The notes under the pieces: generated by a model
Told to the model about the DNA's origin: nothing
What the model saw: only the letters and a program-made list of their open reading frames with translations
Database searches by the model: none
Assembly: GCA_011049495.1 (NCBI GenBank)
Contig: DSBF01000402.1
Span: 1-11,993 of the forward strand
Length of the DNA: 11,993 nt
Direction of reading: 5' to 3'
Source of the DNA: Ignavibacteria bacterium
Lineage (GTDB): Bacteria; Bacteroidota; Ignavibacteria; Ignavibacteriales; Melioribacteraceae
Program-made: the position numbers and the translations under genes
Shown here: piece by piece, positions 1 to 6,249 of the stretch
How positions within the stretch are numbered: position 1 is the stretch's first letter
Layout: every line of letters begins with the position of its first letter

Positions 1-2
1 AA

Positions 3-47
3 GATGTTATTACCTTAAAAGTTACTGTTTTCAGACCTTTCAGGTAA
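3..47 (+). CDS. Possible C-terminal end of an unidentified plus-strand gene (partial)
   Basis: From the left edge, the third plus-strand frame reads DVITLKVTVFRPFR and stops at TAA 45-47. The alternating hydrophobic/polar pattern would suit a final beta strand of a protein. A gene ending here would converge on coaD, and the symmetrical hairpin at 70-105 lies exactly between the two stop codons. Fourteen residues are too few to identify a family, and the other two plus frames also stop within 52 bases, so this is a context-based guess. Confidence 0.3.
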   Translation, partial: DVITLKVTVFRPFR

Positions 48-69
48 CTTAATTTTAGCCTATTAATGC

Positions 70-105
70 AACATTGAAGGTTAAAAACAAGCAACCTTCA
101 ATGTT
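70..105. terminator. Perfect 13-bp hairpin after coaD, probably a (bidirectional) terminator
   Basis: AACATTGAAGGTT (70-82) is perfectly complementary to AACCTTCAATGTT (93-105), with a 10-base loop between them. It starts 15 bases beyond the coaD stop codon on the minus strand. Neither side has a real T-run, so it is not a textbook intrinsic terminator. It may be a 3'-end-stabilising hairpin or a terminator shared with a convergent gene to the left. The perfect pairing and the intergenic position are what is seen; the function is inferred. Confidence 0.6.
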
Positions 106-120
106 TGTGCGTAAGGTGAC

Positions 121-600
121 TTAATAATTAAACTTCTCTCGTAGTTTCTTCGCTACAAATGGCGTAACAAAATCACTTACATCGCTTTTAAATGCTGCAA
201 GATTTCGAATTATTGTAGAATTCAAATAAGTATATTTTTCGTGCGGCATTAAGAATATGGTGCGAAGTTCATCATTAAGTTTTCTGTTCATCAATGCCAT
301 TTGAAATTCATATTCAAAATCACTTACCGCTCTAAGTCCCCTTATAATACCAATTGCTCCAACTTCTTTTGCATGGTCAACTACCAATCCATTAAAGGAA
401 TCAACAGAAACATTATTAAAATCTGTTAAACTTTCTTTCAGCATTTCAACTCTTTCTTCTGTACTGAAAAGACAAGTCTTTGAAGGATTCTGTGCAACAG
501 TAACAATTACCTTATCAAAAAGTTCTATTGCTCTTCTTACAACGTCTATATGACCGTTAGTAACCGGGTCAAAGGTTCCGGGATAAATTACTTTCTTCAT
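121..600 (-). CDS. coaD: Phosphopantetheine adenylyltransferase (CoaD)
   Basis: CoaD transfers the AMP moiety of ATP to 4'-phosphopantetheine, giving dephospho-CoA and pyrophosphate. This is the penultimate step of cytosolic coenzyme A synthesis. The 159-residue length is typical. The nucleotidyltransferase signature GTFDPVTNGH (residues 8-17) is at the N-terminus, followed by NPSKTCLFSTEER with the conserved substrate-binding lysine, IIRGLRAVSDFEYE in the middle, and LNSTIIR, the family's (I/L)SSTxxR ATP-binding motif, near the C-terminus. The ATG at 600 places the signature at the expected distance, although no strong Shine-Dalgarno precedes it. It lies 72 bases after rsmD and appears to be the last gene of the hrcA operon. 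The rsmD-coaD pairing is common across bacteria. Confidence 0.97.
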   Translation of the reverse strand: MKKVIYPGTFDPVTNGHIDVVRRAIELFDKVIVTVAQNPSKTCLFSTEERVEMLKESLTDFNNVSVDSFNGLVVDHAKEVGAIGIIRGLRAVSDFEYEFQMALMNRKLNDELRTIFLMPHEKYTYLNSTIIRNLAAFKSDVSDFVTPFVAKKLREKFNY

Positions 601-645
601 ATCAACAATTAGTTTTGTAAAAAAAAGATAAAAATGATTTAATTA

Positions 646-660
646 AACTTGCTCCAAGTT
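646..660 (-). other. Small 6-bp hairpin between rsmD and coaD
   Basis: AACTTG (646-651) and CAAGTT (655-660) form a perfect inverted repeat around a 3-base loop, 12 bases after the rsmD stop codon. Read on the minus strand, it is followed by an A/T-rich stretch with a run of eight Ts some 16-23 bases further on, too far away for a standard terminator. It could be a weak attenuator or an mRNA processing site that lowers coaD expression. A stem this short can also arise by chance in such AT-rich DNA. Confidence 0.25.
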
Positions 661-672
661 AAAAAATGAAAA

Positions 673-1218
673 TTACTTTTCAAACCAATAGATTAAACTA
701 TCTCCGATTTTCTTATATGGCTGAATTCCAAATGCTTCAATATCCTTTTTCTCGGTTTGAATTGATCTTTCAATTATAAATATTCCGCCGTCTTTTAGAA
801 AACCGTTATCAATTATGTTTTTATAGACTTCATGAATATCATATTCAAAAAATGGAGGATCGGCAAATATTAAATCATAGTTTTCATGTTCTTTAATTAG
901 AGTGAATTTCAAAGCAGATTTTTTATAAATTCGACATGAATTTTCTGCTTCCAAACTCTTTATATTTTGAAGTAGAACTTTATAAACAGAAAAATTCATT
1001 TCAACAAAATGGACTTCATCAGCACCTCTGCTTAGTGCTTCTAATCCAAGTGAACCGGAACCGGCATAAATATCAAGTACTGTTATACCATCAAGATCAA
1101 TTCTGTTCTGGAGAATATTGAAAAGCGATTCTTTAACTAAATCTGTTGTGGGTCTGGTAAATTTTGAATTCGGAGCTTTTATAGATCGGCTTTTATATTT
1201 ACCGGAAATAATTCTCAT
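673..1218 (-). CDS. rsmD: 16S rRNA (guanine-N2)-methyltransferase RsmD
   Basis: RsmD methylates N2 of G966 (E. coli numbering) in 16S rRNA during small-subunit assembly, using S-adenosylmethionine. The family's N-terminal MRIISGKYKSRSI is present, followed by TRPTTDLVKESLFNIL (residues 21-36). The SAM-binding motif I, DIYAGSGSLG, is at 49-58 and the catalytic DPPF of N-methyltransferases is at 120-123. The 181-residue length fits the family. The start codon shares one base with the stop codon of the upstream PilM-like gene (TAATG), which implies translational coupling. There is no clear Shine-Dalgarno of its own. Confidence 0.95.
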   Translation of the reverse strand: MRIISGKYKSRSIKAPNSKFTRPTTDLVKESLFNILQNRIDLDGITVLDIYAGSGSLGLEALSRGADEVHFVEMNFSVYKVLLQNIKSLEAENSCRIYKKSALKFTLIKEHENYDLIFADPPFFEYDIHEVYKNIIDNGFLKDGGIFIIERSIQTEKKDIEAFGIQPYKKIGDSLIYWFEK

Positions 1219-2138
1219 TAAAAAAGTCTCAAAGCAATTCCAATTGCAGGAGTATATTCGATTGGATTTTCTATTAATCCTGTTAAACTGCTTATCTCGT
1301 CACTTAATTTGACTTCGTTAAAAGGATTTTTGCGTTTGAATTTTATATTTAGGGAATTATTCATCTCGTCAATTTCTTTTTGGTCAATATTTACACCAGA
1401 GATAAAAGCATATAGAAAACTGCTTAACCCCGGATGATTAACCATTATTGTACTCAGCTCATTTTTGATTTCATCAATAGGCAACTTGTTATCTATTAGT
1501 TTTCTTTTTATCAATTCCGCAGGTTTATAATCATCTAATAATGTAAAAGAATAACTTTCGTTTGACTTATAAATACTCAATCCATTCAGTCCTTTCAAGG
1601 ATTTATTAAATCTCAGAAGCACATCTGCCGATGTATGAGAATAATCAACATACCTGAGTATAAGCTCATTTGATTTACAAAGCCTTTGTATAGCTTCGAC
1701 GTACTTTTTATTCAAACAAAGAACAACGGTAAAATTAACCGGGAAATTTTCTCTTTTCTTTAATTCAATATTCTGTAATAAATAATCATCTGCACTTAAT
1801 TTCGGGTGAAGTTTTGTGAATTCCCACTTCAAATGTTCCGAAAGATCTTTCTGGAGAAGAGTATTATCGAATGGTACTTTAAAGAGTTTAAAAAACTCGG
1901 GATCGAGACTGAATGAAATATTTTTAGATTTTAAGGCTCTTCGTGTAGTTATTTCGAGAAAGGATTTTTGGAGAATGTTAAAAAAGTTTTTATCAATTGA
2001 AGAAATATTTAATTTATCTTCAAAACTTTCTTCATCAACATTCTCCAAAACAAATTCGTTATCCGAATAAACTAATTCAACTAATCTTATCTTATCAAGG
2101 CTAAGCGATACACCAACATGATTTTCAAACAATGGCAT
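1218..2138 (-). CDS. Divergent PilM-like actin-fold protein
   Basis: This 306-residue soluble protein resembles PilM, the cytoplasmic actin-like component of type IV pilus and related secretion assembly platforms. The N-terminus (HVGVSLSLDKIRLVEL, about 7-22) lines up with the PilM opening strand and phosphate-1 loop, normally of the form VGIDIGSSSVKLVEL. The C-terminus YTPAIGIALRLF (295-306) matches the usual PilM ending. The phosphate loop is degenerate: the acidic residue and the Gly-Ser run are missing, so nucleotide binding is doubtful. No PilN, PilO or PilQ gene follows; the next gene is rsmD. It sits 7 bases after a pseudopilin-like gene. The PilM relationship is judged from pattern and context, so the family is fairly likely but the role is unknown. 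Confidence 0.7.
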   Translation of the reverse strand: MPLFENHVGVSLSLDKIRLVELVYSDNEFVLENVDEESFEDKLNISSIDKNFFNILQKSFLEITTRRALKSKNISFSLDPEFFKLFKVPFDNTLLQKDLSEHLKWEFTKLHPKLSADDYLLQNIELKKRENFPVNFTVVLCLNKKYVEAIQRLCKSNELILRYVDYSHTSADVLLRFNKSLKGLNGLSIYKSNESYSFTLLDDYKPAELIKRKLIDNKLPIDEIKNELSTIMVNHPGLSSFLYAFISGVNIDQKEIDEMNNSLNIKFKRKNPFNEVKLSDEISSLTGLIENPIEYTPAIGIALRLF

Positions 2139-2145
2139 TGCATTA

Positions 2146-2703
2146 TTATTCCCAAGACGGCGTGTTAATCAACGCATCGCTGGTTAAGTCACCAATCTTT
2201 CCGAATCCGTCGGGGTCTTCAAGTAAATATCTTTTTCCAATTTCGGTTAGTGTATCTATCCTTACTATATTACCTCTTCTATTAACAACCGTATCGAAAT
2301 TAACTGTTGTATCAACTTTTAATAAATAGTACGAATGAGACTTAGGAGCCCAGTATAGTGAATCAGGGTCAAACGGTCCGCTTATCAAAGGTTTAAAAGG
2401 ATATTTAGATCTGCCGCTTAATGAATCAACTTGATCTTTCAAATTTGCAATTGTAGTATCGTTCTTAACGAAAGAAATAAGATTTTCAAGATTATCGGTA
2501 TAATTACCGTATCTATCCTTCCATAAAATTTGAGCTTCTCTTAAGTTAAGCATTCTTGCTCGTGATTCGGTTCTCCAGTATTCTTCCTGTTCAATAACTT
2601 GAGTAGGACCGATTATTGCAACTTGAATTAACACATAAACTAAAGCAATTATAATGACATACAAAATCGCATGCACATACCAGGGTTCACTCTTAGAACT
2701 CAT
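2146..2703 (-). CDS. Pseudopilin-like single-pass membrane protein
   Basis: This 185-residue protein begins with a short polar stretch, then one strongly hydrophobic segment (about residues 12-32) and an amphipathic helix continuing into EYWRTESRARMLNLREAQ. The LREAQILWKDRYGNYT region (54-69) resembles the helix-to-globular junction of type II secretion pseudopilins and minor pilins, where small proteins often carry a YG-Y-T motif. A canonical prepilin peptidase site (Gly followed by Phe/Met and Glu at +5) is not evident, so it may be an uncleaved membrane protein with a pilin-like fold. The start is well supported: GGAGG lies 4 bases before ATG 2703. With the neighbouring PilM-like and ComEA-like genes it suggests a cell-envelope assembly function. 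The exact function is not recognised. Confidence 0.65.
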   Translation of the reverse strand: MSSKSEPWYVHAILYVIIIALVYVLIQVAIIGPTQVIEQEEYWRTESRARMLNLREAQILWKDRYGNYTDNLENLISFVKNDTTIANLKDQVDSLSGRSKYPFKPLISGPFDPDSLYWAPKSHSYYLLKVDTTVNFDTVVNRRGNIVRIDTLTEIGKRYLLEDPDGFGKIGDLTSDALINTPSWE

Positions 2704-2730
2704 TTTTCCTCCGCCGGATTTAAGAAACTG

Positions 2731-3222
2731 TTACTTAGCGATGTATAGATATTTTTTAATTGTTTCCAGTTTAACCTCGCCGATTCCTCTTACTTCGAGT
2801 AGTTCGTTAATATTGCTGAACCCTCCTTTGAAGTTTCTTAGCTCAATTATTTTTTCTGCTGTCTTAATACCTATGCCAGGCAATTTAATGAGCAATTCAA
2901 TATCGGCAGTGTTAATGTTAATACTTTTTTCAAGAAGCTCTTTATTTTTTGTATCGCTACTTGAAGATTTATCGACACTAAAATCTAAAAGTTCCTGCTT
3001 AGAATCAACTCTTTTTTCTACATTTTCGAGACTAATTGACAAAGAATCGAACAAATTATCGGTTTCAGTATAATCAAAAACAATCGATTCACTTTCGTTA
3101 GGAGAATACTTAAGAAAATTTAATATTCCGCCCGTTAATAAAGCAGCAATCAAGAAAGAAAATATAGTAAACTCTGTGCTGGTTAACCCGATTTTTTTAA
3201 TAATTTCTCTCAAAACGTCCAA
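2731..3222 (-). CDS. ComEA-like membrane-anchored helix-hairpin-helix protein
   Basis: This 163-residue protein has one N-terminal membrane helix (about 16-37), a variable acidic/serine-rich linker (40-98), and a C-terminal tandem helix-hairpin-helix domain (about 100-160). The domain opens with ININTAD, and its two hairpins carry LPGIG (114-118) and RGIG (145-148). This is the ComEA architecture. In naturally competent bacteria ComEA binds incoming double-stranded DNA on the outer face of the membrane. The start is TTG 3222, supported by AAGGA four bases upstream and by 13-base spacing after dnaJ. Next to pseudopilin and PilM-like genes a DNA-uptake role is attractive, but proteins of this type are also common in organisms not shown to be competent, so the symbol is withheld. 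Confidence 0.85.
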   Translation of the reverse strand: MDVLREIIKKIGLTSTEFTIFSFLIAALLTGGILNFLKYSPNESESIVFDYTETDNLFDSLSISLENVEKRVDSKQELLDFSVDKSSSSDTKNKELLEKSININTADIELLIKLPGIGIKTAEKIIELRNFKGGFSNINELLEVRGIGEVKLETIKKYLYIAK

Positions 3223-3235
3223 TTGTTCCTTTTGA

Positions 3236-4357
3236 TTATTGGGGAACTTTAATATTGGGCATCTGCTGTAATTCTTTTAACAGTTCTTTTTCTTTTGAGT
3301 TAACTTTTTTTGGTACATGAATATTTATTCTTACCAATTGATCACCTGCGCCGTGACTATTAAGATGCTGAATTCCTTTTTCACGCATTTTCAAAAATTT
3401 ACCGGATTCAATACCGGGTTCAATTTTTAATTTGGCTCTTCCGTTCAGCGTCGGAACTTCAACTTCGGTTCCCACAACTGCTTCCGGATAACTTATAAAT
3501 AAATCATAAATAACATTATCGCCGTCACGCTCAAAGTATTCGTGTTCCAATTCTTTGAATATTACGATCACAGAACCTGCCGGGCCCCCGTTTTTTCCGG
3601 CGTTACCTTCTCCCCTTAAAGTCATGTAACTATTATCAGTAACACCGGCAGGCACGTTAATCCTTATTGTGGATTCAGCATAAACACGACCTTCACCTGA
3701 ACATGTGCTGCAGAATTTCGAAATAACTCTTCCGGTTCCATTGCAATTACTGCATTGAGCTATATTAACAAATTGTCCAAAAACTGAGCGTGAAACCTGC
3801 CTGATCTCACCGGAGCCATTGCAAACCGAGCAGGTACGGAATGAATTTGAATCTTCAGCACCGCTTCCGTTGCAGGTATTACATTTGTTGTATTTCTTCA
3901 ACTTGATTTTTTTAGTTGTACCGGTTGCAATTTCTTCGAGTGTTAATTTCAAAGTTACTTTTAAATCAGTACCGGGTGTGCCTGATGATCTTTGCCTGGA
4001 ACGCGAAGATGTTCTTCCGCCGCCGAAGAAATCGTCAAAAATAGATGACCCACCAAACGAACCACCGAATATATCGGAGAAATGACTAAAGATATCATTA
4101 ACATCTGAAAAGCCGTGGAAATCTTGCCCGCCTCGCAAACCATTATGACCGAATCGATCATATTTAGTTCTCTTTTCGGAATTGCTCAAAACTTCATACG
4201 CCTCTGCGGCTTCTTTAAATTTTTCTTCGGCTTCTTTATCGTCCGGATTTCGATCCGGATGATATTGAAGTGCAAGTTTTCTATATGCTTTTTTTAATTC
4301 CTCGTTTGAAGCGTTTTTATCAACCCCGAGTACTTCATAATAATCACGTTTACTCAT
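3236..4357 (-). CDS. dnaJ: Chaperone DnaJ (Hsp40)
   Basis: DnaJ delivers unfolded substrates to DnaK and stimulates its ATPase in the cytoplasm. All class I parts are present in 373 residues. The J-domain has HPD at 33-35. A Gly/Phe-rich linker runs from about 70 to 115. The zinc-binding region has four CxxCxGxG repeats (C159/C162, C176/C179, C202/C205, C216/C219), and the C-terminal substrate-binding domains follow. ATG 4357 is preceded by AAAGGA at good spacing, and the gene overlaps the end of grpE by 8 bases. dnaK itself is not in the window. Nothing in the sequence suggests loss of function. Confidence 0.98.
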   Translation of the reverse strand: MSKRDYYEVLGVDKNASNEELKKAYRKLALQYHPDRNPDDKEAEEKFKEAAEAYEVLSNSEKRTKYDRFGHNGLRGGQDFHGFSDVNDIFSHFSDIFGGSFGGSSIFDDFFGGGRTSSRSRQRSSGTPGTDLKVTLKLTLEEIATGTTKKIKLKKYNKCNTCNGSGAEDSNSFRTCSVCNGSGEIRQVSRSVFGQFVNIAQCSNCNGTGRVISKFCSTCSGEGRVYAESTIRINVPAGVTDNSYMTLRGEGNAGKNGGPAGSVIVIFKELEHEYFERDGDNVIYDLFISYPEAVVGTEVEVPTLNGRAKLKIEPGIESGKFLKMREKGIQHLNSHGAGDQLVRINIHVPKKVNSKEKELLKELQQMPNIKVPQ

Positions 4358-5000
4358 TATTATCCTTTTGTGTTTCGCTCTTTTCTTCGGCTGATGCCGA
4401 AGAAGCTTGACTTACAATAACTTTTGTGTGTCTAATTACTTTATCTTTATACATGTATCCCGGATCAATTTCTTCGATAACCGTATGAGGTGGAATATCC
4501 GTAACTTCTTTCTGCATTAATGCTTCGTGCAGGTTAAAATCAAATTCTTTTCCTTTAGCTTCAATTTTAGAAACACCGATTTCTTTTAAGACCCGAGTAA
4601 ATTTTTCATAAACAAGTTCAATTCCTTTTTTAAATGACTCGCTGTTTTTTGAATCGACATGTTCTAAAGATCTTCGCAGGTCATCATAAACCGGAAGCAT
4701 TTTTGTAACAACAAATTCACCGGCATATTTAAGAAAATTAGAAGTTTCAATTTCCGTTCTTCGTTTATAGTTTTCAAACTCAGCAGCTTTTCGCAGCAAT
4801 TGATCACGAAGTCGTTCGTTTTCTGTGGTTAATTCCTCGATACGCGATTCGTATTCATCAATATGTTCTAATTTTTCTTCAACTTCATTTTCTAAAGATT
4901 GTTGCGAATTAGTTTCTCGTTCAATCTCTATTTTTGTTTCATCTTTTTTCATTTCTTCTTGATTTTGTTTTTCAGCAGATTGCTTTTTCTTGTCTGACAT
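4350..5000 (-). CDS. grpE: Nucleotide exchange factor GrpE
   Basis: GrpE is the homodimeric exchange factor that releases ADP from DnaK. The 216-residue sequence starts with a low-complexity Lys/Glu/Gln segment (1-45), followed by a long coiled-coil helix containing LRKAAEFENYKRR. The C-terminal beta domain ends with the family's GYMYKDKVIRHTKVIVSQ (181-198). After that comes an unusual Ser/Ala/Glu-rich tail (199-216), whose codons form a strong hairpin (see 4383-4404). ATG 5000 lies 10 bases after a GAGGT Shine-Dalgarno and 16 bases after hrcA. Order and spacing place it in the hrcA-grpE-dnaJ heat-shock unit. Confidence 0.97.
   Translation of the reverse strand: MSDKKKQSAEKQNQEEMKKDETKIEIERETNSQQSLENEVEEKLEHIDEYESRIEELTTENERLRDQLLRKAAEFENYKRRTEIETSNFLKYAGEFVVTKMLPVYDDLRRSLEHVDSKNSESFKKGIELVYEKFTRVLKEIGVSKIEAKGKEFDFNLHEALMQKEVTDIPPHTVIEEIDPGYMYKDKVIRHTKVIVSQASSASAEEKSETQKDNNE
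4383..4404 (-). other. Perfect 9-bp RNA hairpin inside the 3' end of grpE
   Basis: TTCTTCGGC (4383-4391) and GCCGAAGAA (4396-4404) form a perfect inverted repeat around a 4-base loop. It lies in the tail codons of grpE (about A199-E206) and ends 25 bases before the dnaJ start codon. It is GC-rich for this genome and has no T-run on either side, so it should not terminate transcription. It might influence mRNA decay or dnaJ translation. It may instead only reflect the Ser-Ala-Glu codons of the tail. The dyad itself is certain; a role is speculative. Confidence 0.5.
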
Positions 5001-5016
5001 ATTTCATTTACCTCAA

Positions 5017-6060
5017 CTATTTTTTTAATTCTTCAGAAAGTAGTTCACCAATATATACAACGGCGGCAACAATTTTTGAATACTCCATTCTTTTAGGACC
5101 AATAATTCCAAGTGTACCGGTTGCTTCGCCAACTTTATATTCTTTAGCAATAAAACTGTACTCCGAAAATTTTGTGTCTATGTTTTCCGAGCCGATTGTT
5201 ATTGAAACATTATCAGCATTTCCGCTTCTTTTAGTATCCATCAAGTGTATAATAATATCTTTATCTTCAATTAACTCTATTACGCCTTGCAACTGCTCAT
5301 GATCTTCAAACTCGGGGTGCGTTAGAATATTTTTTGTTCCTGCTAAATACGATTTCTCTTGAAGTTTATTATCAGCAAATATTTGATCGACAGAATCTAA
5401 AAATACACGAATAATCGGTTTAGCGTCATCACTATTGTAATCTTTAATTCGTTCTTTAATTGTGTTTCTTATTTCGGCAAATTTTAATCCCGCCAATCTT
5501 TCATTCAAAAAACTTTGAACATTATGAAGATTTTCTTGCTTAATTTCTATTGTTAATTCGAGTGTAATTGTTTTTACTAAACCTGACTCAACCGAAACAA
5601 CTACCAATATTCTTTTTGAAGAAAGCTGAACAAGTTGGATTTTTTGTAGTATGGCTTGTTCAAATTTAGGGTAAGTAACAAGCGCTAATTGATTTGTTAA
5701 ATTACTTAAAATTACTGAAGTCAACTTTAATAAATCTTCTGTTTCTCCTTTACTTGATTCTAATCCGTGAGCAATTAAATCTCTCTGTATTACATCTAAC
5801 ACCGGCGGGTCCATCAACGAATCAACATAAAAACGATATCCTTTATCGGTCGGTACTCGCCCGGCAGAAGTATGCGGATGATTCAAAAAGCCGCTTTCCT
5901 CTAAATCAGACATAATATTTCTTATGCTCGCCGGAGAAAGCCCAACATCATATTTTTTCGCAATATTACGTGATCCGACAGGATTAGCAGTTAAAATAAA
6001 CTGGTGAATTACATAACGTAATATAGATTTTTCACGATCTGTTAATTCGTAATTTTCCAT
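5017..6060 (-). CDS. hrcA: Heat-inducible transcription repressor HrcA
   Basis: HrcA is the dimeric repressor that binds CIRCE operators upstream of groE/dnaK-type operons and is kept active by GroEL. The 347-residue length is standard. The N-terminal winged-helix region is clearly conserved: LTDREKSILRYVI, then NPVGSRNIAKKYDVGLSPAS, RNIMSDLEESGFL, and HTSAGRVPTDKGYRFYVDSL (to about residue 80). The central domain is more variable, and the C-terminus contains GTLGIIGPKRMEYSKI, a family signature. ATG 6060 is fixed by an in-frame TAA three codons upstream. No Shine-Dalgarno is visible there. It is the first gene of the operon, yet no CIRCE element lies upstream, so autoregulation through CIRCE is not apparent. 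Confidence 0.97.
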   Translation of the reverse strand: MENYELTDREKSILRYVIHQFILTANPVGSRNIAKKYDVGLSPASIRNIMSDLEESGFLNHPHTSAGRVPTDKGYRFYVDSLMDPPVLDVIQRDLIAHGLESSKGETEDLLKLTSVILSNLTNQLALVTYPKFEQAILQKIQLVQLSSKRILVVVSVESGLVKTITLELTIEIKQENLHNVQSFLNERLAGLKFAEIRNTIKERIKDYNSDDAKPIIRVFLDSVDQIFADNKLQEKSYLAGTKNILTHPEFEDHEQLQGVIELIEDKDIIIHLMDTKRSGNADNVSITIGSENIDTKFSEYSFIAKEYKVGEATGTLGIIGPKRMEYSKIVAAVVYIGELLSEELKK

Positions 6061-6092
6061 TCTGAGTTATAAACACATATCAAAGTGAACCA

Positions 6093-6100
6093 CAAATTTA
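6093..6100 (-). promoter_or_regulatory. Candidate hrcA operon promoter (TAnnTTTG element)
   Basis: On the minus strand, TAAATTTG (6100 down to 6093) matches the TAnnTTTG -7 element used by Bacteroidota-type primary sigma factors. It would start transcription about 28 bases before the hrcA ATG. No good TTTG-type -33 element lies 19-20 bases upstream. A different reading uses TATAAC (minus strand, 6071-6066) as a -10, but that would give a nearly leaderless transcript. Both are weak. Confidence 0.3.
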
Positions 6101-6142
6101 TTAAAAATACTTTAATTTTTCACGGATTCGTTTAATAGTAAA

Positions 6143-6154
6143 TTAATGCATTAA
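6143..6154. promoter_or_regulatory. 12-bp perfect palindrome between hrcA and purM
   Basis: TTAATGCATTAA is fully self-complementary and lies near the midpoint between the hrcA start (6060) and the purM start (6250). A dimeric regulator could bind here and affect both divergent units. It is not a CIRCE sequence. Palindromes of A/T-rich composition occur by chance in such DNA, so confidence in a function is low. Confidence 0.3.
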
Positions 6155-6188
6155 AATAGTTTATGACCTCCTACAACAATTAACAAAC

Positions 6189-6203
6189 TAAAGTTTCACT
6201 TTA
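6189..6203. promoter_or_regulatory. Hyphenated palindrome overlapping the purM promoter region
   Basis: TAAAGT (6189-6194) and ACTTTA (6198-6203) are perfect inverted repeats separated by TTC. The site covers the position expected for the -33 element of the purM promoter, where an operator would block RNA polymerase. Its right half contains TTCACTTT, and the same 8-mer appears facing the other way before hrcA (6082-6089 read on the minus strand). Its regulatory role is inferred from position only. Confidence 0.3.
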
Positions 6204-6225
6204 TCAAAACAGGTTTATATCTTTG
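6194..6225 (+). promoter_or_regulatory. Candidate purM promoter, Bacteroidota type
   Basis: TTTC (6194-6197) and TATCTTTG (6218-6225) are 20 bases apart, close to the TTTG-N19/20-TAnnTTTG consensus of Bacteroidota-like primary sigma promoters; only one base of the -33 box differs. TATATC (6216-6221) could also be read as a sigma-70 -10 box. Either way, transcription would start near 6228-6232, just ahead of the GGAG at 6241 and the GTG start at 6250. Confidence 0.5.
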
Positions 6226-6249
6226 CTTACTAAACAAAATGGAGTAAGG

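Noticed and set aside
19..50. Imperfect hairpin AAGTTACTG / CAGGTAACTT with one bulged base near the left edge.
   Set aside because: It overlaps the possible end of a partial gene, has a 13-base loop and only a short T-run on the minus side; the 70-105 hairpin is a much better terminator candidate.
623..630. TATCTTTT on the minus strand upstream of coaD as a separate promoter.
   Set aside because: The last base departs from TAnnTTTG and no TTTG-like element lies 19-20 bases upstream; A/T-rich runs give such near matches easily.
2654..3073. A 139-codon plus-strand open frame rich in Ser/Leu.
   Set aside because: It lies antisense to the well-supported ComEA-like and pseudopilin-like genes, has no ribosome-binding site, and its composition is what those minus-strand codons produce when read backwards.
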